DNA of 59,234 bases from Xanthomonas cucurbitae (lineage in GTDB: Bacteria > Pseudomonadota > Gammaproteobacteria > Xanthomonadales > Xanthomonadaceae), in assembly GCF_002939885.1 (NCBI RefSeq), contig NZ_MDED01000015.1:1-59234 (forward strand). The letters are read 5' to 3'. A model generated the notes under the pieces. The model was not told the origin of the DNA. It did no database searches and saw only the letters and a list, made by a program, of their open reading frames with translations. This document shows, piece after piece, positions 8,704 through 17,097 of the stretch. The translations under genes and the position numbers were made by a program. Positions within the stretch are counted from its first letter, which is position 1. Every line of letters starts with the position of its first letter.

Positions 8704-9303
8704 ATGAGCCTGATACGAAAAACCGTTCTCCATATTGAAACCGTCCATGTCGACGGTGGTCGCGTGGCGGCCAAGCCGCTCAAGCTGATTGCCGCCGCAG
8801 CGGTGATCCAGAATCCGTGGGCCGGTCGCGGCTATGTGGAGGATCTCTCGCCGGAGATCAGGGCGCTGGGGCCGCAGCTGAGCCAGCACCTCACGAACCT
8901 GATCCTGGGCGAGCTCGGCTCCGGCGATGCGGTGGAGGCCTTCGGCAAGAGCGCGTTGGTCGGCTTGAGCGGCGAACTGGAACATGCCTCGGCGCTCATC
9001 CACACGCTGCATTTCGGCAACATCTATCGCAACGCGGTCAAGGCAAAGTCCTACTTGGCCTTCACCAACACGCGCGGCCCGGCCAACAGCCCGATCGTGT
9101 TGCCGATGATGGACAAGAACGATGAAGGTCGCCGTTCGCACTACCTCACGGTGCAGTTTGCGATTTCCGATGCACCGGCTGCCGACGAACTGGTGATCGT
9201 GCTGGGTGCAGCAACCACCGGTCGTCCGCACCATCGCATCGGCGACCGTTATCAGGATCTCAAAGAGCTTGGCCATGACGTCTCGAATCCTGCCGCTGTC
9301 TGA
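8704..9303 (+). CDS. AA_synth (DUF1185) family protein
   Basis: A 199-residue protein matching the family called 'amino acid synthesis' (PF06684, DUF1185), whose true reaction is unproven. Typical stretches are AAVIQNPWAGRGY, ELGSGDAVEAFGK and KAKSYLAFTNTRGP. As I recall, the solved member adopts a chorismate-mutase-like fold also used by RutC/Rid proteins. ATG at 8704 follows AGGAAG. It is first in the catabolic run and overlaps the hydrolase start by 29 nt. A role as small-amide hydrolase or enamine deaminase is inferred from context only. Confidence 0.85.
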   Translation: MSLIRKTVLHIETVHVDGGRVAAKPLKLIAAAAVIQNPWAGRGYVEDLSPEIRALGPQLSQHLTNLILGELGSGDAVEAFGKSALVGLSGELEHASALIHTLHFGNIYRNAVKAKSYLAFTNTRGPANSPIVLPMMDKNDEGRRSHYLTVQFAISDAPAADELVIVLGAATTGRPHHRIGDRYQDLKELGHDVSNPAAV

Positions 9304-10069
9304 CGGCCGTCAGGTCCACTATCTGGAGCAGGGAAGGGGGGAACCCCTGGTCCTGGTCCACGGCGTGGGCATGCAGGCCGCCGCATGGGGGCCGCAGATC
9401 GACCGCTTTGCCGGCACGTTCCGGGTCGTGGCGGTGGACATGCCCGGCCACGGCCAAAGCAGCCTGTTGCCGGGCGAACCGGCGCTGACCGATTACGTGT
9501 CCTGGATGTCGGCGTTCATCAGCGCACTGAATCTGGGCCCGGTGAATCTGGCCGGACATTCGATGGGTGCGTTGATCGCCGCAGGCGTGGCGATCGAGCG
9601 ACCAGATCTGGTCAAGCGTCTGGCAGTCATCAACGGTGTCCATCTGCGGACCGAGGCGGCCCGTGCGGCGGTGATCGCCCGCTCCAACGAGCTTGTCAGT
9701 GGCCGCCTGGATGTCGACACCCCGTTGCAACGCTGGTTCTGCGAAGAATCTACCGACGCTTCGCTGGTCGAGGATGTTCGCAGCTGGCTGGAGAATGTCG
9801 ACATGCAAGGGTATGCCGCCGCTTACCGGGCATTCGCGCGCGGCGATGCCAGCTACGCAAGTCGCTGGAACGAAGTGACCTGCCCTGCCTTGGCGCTGAC
9901 CGGCGCCGACGATGGCAATTCCACACCGGCCATGGCCGAAACGATGGCCCGGCTGGCGCGCAATGCCAAGGCCGTGGTCATTCCCGACGAACGCCACATG
10001 GTCAATCTGACCGCACCGGCCAAAGTCAACGCGGCAATGGCCGAATGGCTGGAGACCACGACGCGCTGA
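9275..10069 (+). CDS. Alpha/beta hydrolase
   Basis: A 264-residue alpha/beta hydrolase without signal peptide, hence cytoplasmic. Visible: oxyanion-hole VLVHGVG (27-33), nucleophile elbow GHSMG with Ser96, acid Asp near residue 212 and His241 (DERHMVN). Size and architecture resemble RutD and other small-amide or carbamate hydrolases. Its start lies inside the end of the AA_synth gene (29-nt overlap), suggesting co-translation. Expected job: hydrolysis of an acyclic product released by the flavin monooxygenase. The exact substrate cannot be read from sequence. Confidence 0.88.
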   Translation: MTSRILPLSDGRQVHYLEQGRGEPLVLVHGVGMQAAAWGPQIDRFAGTFRVVAVDMPGHGQSSLLPGEPALTDYVSWMSAFISALNLGPVNLAGHSMGALIAAGVAIERPDLVKRLAVINGVHLRTEAARAAVIARSNELVSGRLDVDTPLQRWFCEESTDASLVEDVRSWLENVDMQGYAAAYRAFARGDASYASRWNEVTCPALALTGADDGNSTPAMAETMARLARNAKAVVIPDERHMVNLTAPAKVNAAMAEWLETTTR

Positions 10070-10110
10070 CCACCGGATACACCACTTGAGCCATCGGTTG
10101 GAGGGAACAT

Positions 10111-11028
10111 ATGGCCATCAATCCAAAAGAACTGAGGGATGCCTTCGGTTCGTTCATGACTGTCGTCACCATCGTGACGACAGTGACCGCCGACGGTGAG
10201 CCGATCGGCTTTACCGCCAATTCGTTCAGTTCGGTCTCGCTGGATCCGCCACTGTTGCTGGTCAGCATCGCCTGCATGTCAGGCAACTTCGAGAACTTCA
10301 CCGGCGCGGAGCGCTTTGCGGTGAACATCCTGGCCGAGGCGCAGACGGAGGCGTCAAACACGTTTGCGCGCCGTCACCCGGACCGCTTCGCTTCGGTTAC
10401 CTGGTCCAGCAGCGCTCGCGGCAACCCGGTACTCGAGGATGTCAGCGCCTGGTTCGATTGCACCATGCACAAGGTGGTGGAGGCTGGCGACCACGCCATC
10501 CTGATTGGACTGGTGGAAGATTTCCATGCCGCTGGCCGGCCAGGGCTAGGTTACTACCGCGGCGGCTATTTCACCCCGGCCAAGATCGCCAGCGAAGTCA
10601 TCGCCGACGCCAAGATGCTCATCAGCGCGATCATCGCGCACGAAAATCGCGTGTTGCTGGTGGCCGCGCCGTCGGGAGGCTACACGTTGCCGACCGTCGC
10701 CACCGGCAACGAAGGCGCCGATGCAGCGCTGGAGCGCATCTTCGCCCGCTACCAGCGTGGGGCCTCGGCCAACTTCGTCTACTCGGTCTACACCGATACC
10801 CGGACGCAGCAACAGTTCGTGGCGTTCTTGTGCAGCACCCCCTACGCAAGCGCCACCGACGGCATCTACGTCGAACTCAAGGACGTTCCGGGGCTGGACA
10901 TTCCAGATGCAGCCATCAAAAGCATGCTGCAACGCTATTGCCGGGAACGCGAGCTGAAAACCTACGGCACCTACTACGGCGACCATACCCACGGGGTGGT
11001 CAAAGAACTGATTGGAAGGGAGAGTTGA
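10111..11028 (+). CDS. Flavin reductase with extra C-terminal domain
   Basis: A 305-residue protein. Residues 1-165 are a flavin reductase (FMN-binding split barrel) as in RutF and HpaC: TGxT..., GFTANSFSSVSLDPPLLLVSI and GYYRGGYF are recognisable. Such reductases supply reduced FMN to a separate monooxygenase. About 135 further residues follow, with a beta-alpha pattern that looks like a degenerate NUDIX fold without the NUDIX box; ordinary partners end near residue 170. The gene ends 1 nt before the monooxygenase start region, so the two proteins are likely a two-component system. Confidence 0.87.
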   Translation: MAINPKELRDAFGSFMTVVTIVTTVTADGEPIGFTANSFSSVSLDPPLLLVSIACMSGNFENFTGAERFAVNILAEAQTEASNTFARRHPDRFASVTWSSSARGNPVLEDVSAWFDCTMHKVVEAGDHAILIGLVEDFHAAGRPGLGYYRGGYFTPAKIASEVIADAKMLISAIIAHENRVLLVAAPSGGYTLPTVATGNEGADAALERIFARYQRGASANFVYSVYTDTRTQQQFVAFLCSTPYASATDGIYVELKDVPGLDIPDAAIKSMLQRYCRERELKTYGTYYGDHTHGVVKELIGRES

Positions 11029-11029
11029 G

Positions 11030-12070
11030 ATGCGGTTTTCCTTGTTCATCCATATGGAACGGGTTTCGGACCAGCAAGCCCAACAGCAGCTGTACGACGA
11101 GATGATTTCGTTGTGCAAGATCGCCGACGAGGGTGGCATGCATGCCATCTGGACCGGCGAGCACCACGGCATGAACTTCACCATTGCCCCTAACCCACTG
11201 CTCAACCTCGTCGATCTTGCCAACAAGACCAAGAACGTCCGCCTGGGCACCGGCACTGTGGTGGCCCCGTTCTGGCATCCGATCAAATTGGCCGGCGAAG
11301 CGGCCATGACCGACATCATTTCCAATGGCCGGTTGGATCTGGGCATTGCGCGCGGTGCGTACTCGTTCGAGTACGAGCGTCTGATGCCGGGGATGGATGC
11401 CTGGGCTGCGGGCCAGCGCTTGCGCGAGCTGATTCCCGCCATCAAGGGGCTGTGGAAGGGCGACTACACCCACGACGGGGAGTTCTGGCAGTTTCCCAAG
11501 ACGACCTCGGCTCCGTTACCCGTGCAACAGCCACATCCGCTGATCTGGGTGGCCGCGCGCGACCCCAATAGTCACGAATTCGCCGTTCAAAACGGCTGCA
11601 ATGTGCAGGTCACTCCGCTCCACTTCGGTGACGAGGAAGTGGAAAAGCTGATCGGTCACTTCAATGCGGCCTGTGCCAAATTCACCGAGGTGCCGCGCCC
11701 GAAGATCATGCTGCTGCGCCACACTTACGTAGCGGACTCAGAGGCCGATGCCCAACTGGCGGCCGATGAGATCAACGTGTTCTACAACTACTTCGGCGCG
11801 TGGTTCATGAACAAGCGCGAGATCAGCCAGGGCTTGATCGCTCCGCTGAGCGAGGAAGAGATCGCCGCCCATCCGATGTACTCGGCCCAGGCCATGCGTC
11901 GCAACAACGTCATCGGCGAGCCTGCCGAGGTGATTGCTCGCCTCAAGGCGTACGAGGCGATGGGCTTTGACGAATACGCGTTCTGGATCGACACCGGCAT
12001 GAGCTTTGAACGAAAGAAAGCCTCGCTATTGCGAATGGTCCGTGACGTGATGCCTGCCTTCCAGGATTGA
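11030..12070 (+). CDS. LLM-class flavin-dependent monooxygenase
   Basis: A 346-residue luciferase-like (LLM) monooxygenase, TIM-barrel, cytoplasmic. Recognisable parts are the EHH segment near residue 45 (IWTGEHHG), LGTGTVVAPFWHP, and the substrate-barrel strand DLGIARGAY. These enzymes use reduced FMN and oxygen to hydroxylate or cleave C-S, C-N or amide bonds (RutA, SsuD, NtaA). ATG at 11030 has a GGAAGGGAG site. Directly upstream is a flavin reductase; downstream an aldehyde dehydrogenase. Likely the committed ring-opening step of the pathway. Confidence 0.92.
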   Translation: MRFSLFIHMERVSDQQAQQQLYDEMISLCKIADEGGMHAIWTGEHHGMNFTIAPNPLLNLVDLANKTKNVRLGTGTVVAPFWHPIKLAGEAAMTDIISNGRLDLGIARGAYSFEYERLMPGMDAWAAGQRLRELIPAIKGLWKGDYTHDGEFWQFPKTTSAPLPVQQPHPLIWVAARDPNSHEFAVQNGCNVQVTPLHFGDEEVEKLIGHFNAACAKFTEVPRPKIMLLRHTYVADSEADAQLAADEINVFYNYFGAWFMNKREISQGLIAPLSEEEIAAHPMYSAQAMRRNNVIGEPAEVIARLKAYEAMGFDEYAFWIDTGMSFERKKASLLRMVRDVMPAFQD

Positions 12071-12072
12071 CC

Positions 12073-13542
12073 ATGACCCGTCCATTCGAACTCTACATCG
12101 ATGGTCACTTCGAGGCTGGGGCGGCCACGTTCGACAGTGTGGACCCTGCCACAGGCGAACCGTGGGCCAGCATGCCCGAGGCGCGTCGCGAGCAGGTGGA
12201 GCGTGCCGTCGAGGCGGCCGACCGCGCCCTGCATGCGCCAGCCTGGGCCGGCTTGACCGCCTCCCAGCGCGGCAAGCTGCTGTACCGGCTGGCAGACCTA
12301 CTGGAGAAGGCGGCACCGGAGCTGGCCGCGATCGAAACGCGCGACACCGGCAAAATCATCCGCGAAACCTGCGGCCAGATTGCCTACATCGCCGAGTACT
12401 ATCGCTACTACGCCGGCATTGCCGACAAGATCGAAGGCAGCGTCGTGCCAGTGGACAAGCCGGACATGCAGGTCTGGCTGAATCGCGTGCCCATCGGCGT
12501 GGTGGCTGCCATCGTGCCATGGAACAGCCAGCTGTTCCTTTCGGCAGTGAAGCTGGGTCCGGCACTGGCCGTCGGCTGCACGGTGGTGCTGAAAGCCTCG
12601 GAAGACGCGCCGGCACCGCTGCTGGCCTTCGCGCAGTTGCTGCACGACGCCGGTTTTCCACCGGGCGTGGTGAATGTCATCACCGGCTTCGGCCCGGAAT
12701 GCGGCGCGGTGCTCAGCGCGCATCCCACAGTGGCCCAGATTGCCTTTACCGGAGGCCCGGCAACGGCACGGCATATCGTGGGCAACAGCCAGAACAACCT
12801 GGCCCGTGTTTCGCTGGAACTGGGGGGCAAATCGCCGTTCGTGGTGTTCGACGATGCTGACCTGGAAAGTGCAGTGAACGCGCAGTTGGCGGCGATTTTT
12901 GCGGCCAGTGGACAGAGCTGCGTGGCCGGTTCCCGGCTGCTCGTCCATGCCGACATCAAGAACGCCTTCCTGGCCAAACTGCTGGAGAAAGTGGCTGCCA
13001 TTACCATCGGCGCCCCCGGCGAAGCCGACACCGAGTTCGGCCCGCTATGCACTGCGCGCCAGTTGCAGCACATCGGACAGGTGCTTGCCTCCTCCCTGCA
13101 GCAGGGGGGCAGGTTGCTCTGCGGTGGCACCCGCCTCGAACGACCGGGCTATTACTTCCCGCCCACCATTCTTGATTGCAGCCACACCCCGCAGGCAGAC
13201 AGCATCACCACCGAGCTGTTCGGACCGGTGCTGTCGGTCGATGTCTTCCGCAGCGAGGAGGAGGCAGTGGCCAAGGCCAACGGAACCTCGTTCGGACTGG
13301 CCGCCGGCATCTTCACCCGCGACCTGAGCCGCGCCCACCGTTTGAGCCGTTCGATCCACTCCGGCGTGGTCTGGATCAATACGTACCGCGCGATCTCTCC
13401 GTTGGCCCCGTTTGGCGGCTTCGGCCTCTCCGGTCACGGCCGGGAGGGTGGCGCGGCGGCGGCCCTGGAATACACCACCACCAAGACGGTGTGGTTACGC
13501 ACCTCCGATACGCCCATGGATGACCCCTTCGTGATGCGCTAG
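12073..13542 (+). CDS. NAD(P)-dependent aldehyde dehydrogenase
   Basis: A 489-residue aldehyde dehydrogenase with catalytic Cys283 (ASGQSCVAGSR) and Glu249 (LELGGKSPF) and the PWN motif (149-151). The start is the ATG at 12073, 2 nt after the monooxygenase stop. It probably oxidises an aldehyde made by the monooxygenase/hydrolase steps. The second ALDH in this run (15161) is more like succinate-semialdehyde dehydrogenase, so the two likely act on different intermediates. Confidence 0.93.
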   Translation: MTRPFELYIDGHFEAGAATFDSVDPATGEPWASMPEARREQVERAVEAADRALHAPAWAGLTASQRGKLLYRLADLLEKAAPELAAIETRDTGKIIRETCGQIAYIAEYYRYYAGIADKIEGSVVPVDKPDMQVWLNRVPIGVVAAIVPWNSQLFLSAVKLGPALAVGCTVVLKASEDAPAPLLAFAQLLHDAGFPPGVVNVITGFGPECGAVLSAHPTVAQIAFTGGPATARHIVGNSQNNLARVSLELGGKSPFVVFDDADLESAVNAQLAAIFAASGQSCVAGSRLLVHADIKNAFLAKLLEKVAAITIGAPGEADTEFGPLCTARQLQHIGQVLASSLQQGGRLLCGGTRLERPGYYFPPTILDCSHTPQADSITTELFGPVLSVDVFRSEEEAVAKANGTSFGLAAGIFTRDLSRAHRLSRSIHSGVVWINTYRAISPLAPFGGFGLSGHGREGGAAAALEYTTTKTVWLRTSDTPMDDPFVMR

Positions 13543-13713
13543 GGCGCTGTGCTCTTCCGCATTGGCGGCACTCCAACGCGTCACCCGCCGGCACTGCCCG
13601 CCTTCCCCCCTCGATGGGCGTTGCAGTGCTCCCAAACTGATGACTGAATCGGTCCACATCCGCGCAGAGTGTCTGCGGGTGGCGTGGTCGATCCTGCCCA
13701 AGGATCAACGAAC

Positions 13714-15105
13714 ATGAGCATCGCAGACAAGCAAGACGGCGTTTTCGCCATCGAGGGTCACTCCATCGGCTACATCCCGGACCAGCAGCGCCACGGGAAT
13801 CCCCGTGACCTGTTCACCCTCTGGTTCTGTACCAACATCGCGCCGTTGGCGGTCATCACCGGAGCGATGTCCATCCTGACCTTCAAGTTGGATGTGGTCA
13901 GCGCGATCACCGCCATCGTGGCCGGCCACCTGTTCGGTGCCATCGTCCTGGCGCTGGCATCGGCACAAGGTCCGCTGGCGGGCATTCCGCAGATGATCCA
14001 GAGCCGCGCGCAGTTCGGTCGCTTCGGTTCGTTGCTGGTGGTGGGCTTCACCACGCTCATCTACCTGGGTTACTTCATCTCCAACATCATCCTGTCCGGC
14101 AAGACGCTGCACACGGTGATCCCCGCCATCCCCGTGCCGTTGGCGACCGTGCTGGGAGCGGCCCTGGCGACCGTCATCGGTATCATCGGCTACACCTTCA
14201 TTCACAGCTTCAACCGGATCGGCATCTGGTTCATGGGCGGGGCGCTGGTCATCGGCCTGGCCATCATGGTGCCCAACCTCAGCGCCGATACGCTGAGTCA
14301 AGGTGGCTTCACGCCAGCCGGCTGGGTTTCCATGTTCGGCATCGGCTGCGTGTGGCAGATCAGCTTCTCTCCCTACACCTCGGATTATTCGCGCGCATTG
14401 CCGCGCAGCGTGGGCGTGTTCAAGCCCTTCATCTACACCTATCTTGGCGCATCGCTTGGGCCCATCCTGGCCTTCACCTTCGGCATGTTGGCAGTCAGCG
14501 GAGGTGGCCAGACCGATGCCATGGAGGCCGTGCGCATCCATACCGGCGGCTTCGGCTACGTGCTGATGATCCTGTTCCTGGTCAACATCATCGGTCACAA
14601 CGCAATGAACCTGTATGGCGCGGTGCTGTCCTGCGTGACTTCATTGCAGACCTTCTCGCCCATGTGGACACCGGGGCGTCTGGCGCGGATCACGCTGTCG
14701 TGCGTGCTGCTGGCCGTGTCCACGATATGTGCGTTGTGGGCGTCGTCCAACTTCATCGAGATCTTCATCAACGCCGTGTTCGCGCTGCTGTTCATCCTCG
14801 CCCCGTGGGTGTCGATCAACTTGCTGGACTTCTACGTGGTCAACCGTGGCAAGTACGACATCGCCTCGATCTTCGCGCGTGACGGCGGTCGTTACGGCCT
14901 GTTCAACGGCAAGGCGATGACGGCCTATGTCATCGGTACGCTGGTGCAGGTTCCTTTCATCAGCAACACCTTCTTCCAGGGGCCGTGGGCCAGCCTGTTC
15001 GGTGGGGTGGACGTTTCCTGGATCGTCGGCCTGATCGTCAGCGCGATCTGCTATGCGCTGCTCGTGGTGCGCAGTCCACGCCACGCCAACATTCCAGTCA
15101 ACTGA
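13714..15105 (+). CDS. NCS1-family nucleobase/cytosine-type permease
   Basis: A 463-residue integral membrane transporter with about 12 hydrophobic segments and NCS1 (purine-cytosine permease) signatures, including the N-terminal GNPRDLFTLWFCTNIAPLA stretch and the central SFSPYTSDYSRALP motif. NCS1 carriers import nucleobases, hydantoins, allantoin and related vitamins with H+ or Na+. Embedded in the catabolic run, it is the best clue that the substrate is a small nitrogen heterocycle. Start ATG 13714 follows AAGGATCAACGA; a 171-nt gap separates it from the upstream ALDH. Confidence 0.93.
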   Translation: MSIADKQDGVFAIEGHSIGYIPDQQRHGNPRDLFTLWFCTNIAPLAVITGAMSILTFKLDVVSAITAIVAGHLFGAIVLALASAQGPLAGIPQMIQSRAQFGRFGSLLVVGFTTLIYLGYFISNIILSGKTLHTVIPAIPVPLATVLGAALATVIGIIGYTFIHSFNRIGIWFMGGALVIGLAIMVPNLSADTLSQGGFTPAGWVSMFGIGCVWQISFSPYTSDYSRALPRSVGVFKPFIYTYLGASLGPILAFTFGMLAVSGGGQTDAMEAVRIHTGGFGYVLMILFLVNIIGHNAMNLYGAVLSCVTSLQTFSPMWTPGRLARITLSCVLLAVSTICALWASSNFIEIFINAVFALLFILAPWVSINLLDFYVVNRGKYDIASIFARDGGRYGLFNGKAMTAYVIGTLVQVPFISNTFFQGPWASLFGGVDVSWIVGLIVSAICYALLVVRSPRHANIPVN

Positions 15106-15160
15106 GCGCTGCACGCGCACTGCCACGCGCGCTGTGGCTTGCCCATTCTACGAGGTCGCA

Positions 15161-16618
15161 ATGGACGTTCAATCGTTCGCCCTGTTCCACCAGAAGGCCC
15201 TGATCGCCGGTGCATGGTGCGCCGCCGACAATGGCCAGACCGACGACATTTTCAACCCCGCTACCCAAGGCGTGATCGGCACGGTACCGCGCATGGCTGG
15301 TGAGGAGACCCGGCGTGCCATCGCATTGGCGCAAGCGCAGTGGCCGCAATGGCGCAGCCGCACGGCGCGGGAGCGTTCGGACATCCTCAAGCGCTGGTTC
15401 CAGCTGATGGTCGATCATGCCGACGAACTGGCGGCCATTCTCACATTGGAACAGGGCAAGCCGCTTGCCGAGGCGCGTGCCGAGGTCGTGTACGCGGCCA
15501 GTTTCGTGGAATGGTTTGCCGAAGAAGCCAAACGCGTCTACGGCGACATCATTCCCAGTCCGCATGGCGACGCACGCATCATGGTGACCAAGCAGCCCAT
15601 CGGCGTGGTCGCAGCGATCACGCCGTGGAATTTCCCTGCCGCGATGATTACCCGCAAGCTGGCTCCGGCACTCGCGGCTGGGTGCCCTTGCATCGTCAAG
15701 CCTGCGGCTGAAACACCGTACACCGCGCTGGCACTGGCCGACCTGGCCCTGCAGGCGGGAGTGCCGCCGGCGATGCTCAGCGTGGTCACCGGCGACGCAC
15801 AAGCCATCGGCGAAGCGTTCTTCGAAAGTACCGATGTGCGCAAGTTCACCTTCACCGGCTCCACTCCCATTGGGCGTCTGTTGTATGGCAAGGCCGCCAA
15901 GACCATCAAGAAGGTCTCGCTGGAGTTGGGTGGCAATGCGCCCTTCATCGTGTTCGACGATGCGGACATCCCGGCCGCCGTCGATGGCGCCATGCTGGCC
16001 AAGTTTCGCAATGCCGGCCAGACCTGCGTCTGCGTGAACCGCTTCCTGGTGCAGGATGCCGTCTACGACGTCTTTCTGAGCGCGCTGCAGGCGCGCATCA
16101 GCGCGCTCAAGGTTGGCGCCGGTGAGGATGCCGACACCGACGTGGGCCCACTGATCAATCCGGCAGCAGTGGCCAAGGTGCAGTCGCATGTGGATGACGC
16201 GCTGGCCAAAGGCGGGCGGCTGCTCGCGGGCGGGCACGTCTTGCCGGCCGGTGAATGTTTCTACGCGCCGACCCTGATTGCCGACGCGGTCGCGGACATG
16301 CAGGTCGCCCGTGATGAAACCTTCGGCCCGCTGGCGGCGGTCTTCCGCTTCCACACTGAAAGCGAGGCCGTGGCACTGGCCAACGATACCGATTCAGGCT
16401 TGGCCGCCTACTGCTATACCCGCGATCTGGACCGCGCCTGGCGCATGAGTGAGCAACTGGACTACGGCATGGTTGGCATCAACCGTGCCGCCATCTCCAA
16501 CGAGGTTGCGCCGTTCGGCGGCATCAAGCAGTCCGGCCTGGGGCGCGAAGGATCCAAGTACGGTATCGAAGACTTCCTTGACATCAAGTACACCATCTTC
16601 GGAGGCATGACAGCATGA
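15161..16618 (+). CDS. Succinate-semialdehyde-type dehydrogenase
   Basis: A 485-residue ALDH of the GabD group. Catalytic Glu255 (LELGGNAPF) and Cys289 in NAGQTCVCVNR are present; the CVC pair is typical of succinate-semialdehyde dehydrogenases. PWNFP sits at 155-159. The ATG at 15161 was chosen because the longer frame runs into the permease gene. It ends in ATGA shared with the next gene. Expected role: last oxidation, feeding succinate or a similar dicarboxylate to central metabolism. Confidence 0.92.
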   Translation: MDVQSFALFHQKALIAGAWCAADNGQTDDIFNPATQGVIGTVPRMAGEETRRAIALAQAQWPQWRSRTARERSDILKRWFQLMVDHADELAAILTLEQGKPLAEARAEVVYAASFVEWFAEEAKRVYGDIIPSPHGDARIMVTKQPIGVVAAITPWNFPAAMITRKLAPALAAGCPCIVKPAAETPYTALALADLALQAGVPPAMLSVVTGDAQAIGEAFFESTDVRKFTFTGSTPIGRLLYGKAAKTIKKVSLELGGNAPFIVFDDADIPAAVDGAMLAKFRNAGQTCVCVNRFLVQDAVYDVFLSALQARISALKVGAGEDADTDVGPLINPAAVAKVQSHVDDALAKGGRLLAGGHVLPAGECFYAPTLIADAVADMQVARDETFGPLAAVFRFHTESEAVALANDTDSGLAAYCYTRDLDRAWRMSEQLDYGMVGINRAAISNEVAPFGGIKQSGLGREGSKYGIEDFLDIKYTIFGGMTA

Positions 16619-17004
16619 ACGACGCACGATTTGAGAAAGGCCTGCAGATTCGACGTGAAGTGCTGGGCGATGCTTATGTGGATCGTGCGTTGGCACAGGC
16701 CGATGCCTTCAGCCAGCCGCTGCAGGAACTGGTCACGGAATATTGCTGGGGCACGGTATGGGCGCGCAGCGATCTGGCCCGCTCCGAGCGGAGTCTCATC
16801 AACCTGGCGATGATTTCCGCCTTGAACCGGCCGCACGAGCTGAAGATCCACGTGAAAGGCGCACTGCGCAATGGCGTCCCCCGCGAAAAAATCCGTGAAG
16901 CGCTGCTGCAGGTAGCGGTCTACTGCGGCGTGCCGGCGGCCGTGGATAGCTTCCGCATCGCCCGGGAAGCGATCGCCGAGTTCGATACGGCTGACCCGGC
17001 GTAA
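16615..17004 (+). CDS. Carboxymuconolactone decarboxylase family protein
   Basis: A 129-residue PcaC-like protein: RSLINLAMISALNR, ELKIHVKGALRNGV and VYCGVPAAVDSF are the family signature, and the CxxC of AhpD-type members is absent. Family members decarboxylate or isomerise carboxymuconolactone-like rings. The start overlaps the upstream ALDH stop (ATGA at 16615-16618), so it is part of the same operon. There are no other beta-ketoadipate genes nearby, so I do not call it pcaC; it may work on a lactone or lactam intermediate of this pathway. Confidence 0.87.
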   Translation: MNDARFEKGLQIRREVLGDAYVDRALAQADAFSQPLQELVTEYCWGTVWARSDLARSERSLINLAMISALNRPHELKIHVKGALRNGVPREKIREALLQVAVYCGVPAAVDSFRIAREAIAEFDTADPA

Positions 17005-17097
17005 ACGCGGCATTCCCTCATGCAGTGGCCTTGCCGCCGTGACGGGCGGAGGGGCTGCGGTTGCCTTCCGTCTGCACGCCTGTCCGGGAATCTCAAC

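Noticed and set aside
13705..14598. Minus-strand frame opposite the NCS1 permease
   Set aside because: Asp/His/Gly-rich translation typical of an antisense membrane-protein gene.
16615..17004. Assignment as pcaC of the protocatechuate pathway
   Set aside because: No other pca genes are nearby; the gene is fused by overlap to a different catabolic operon.
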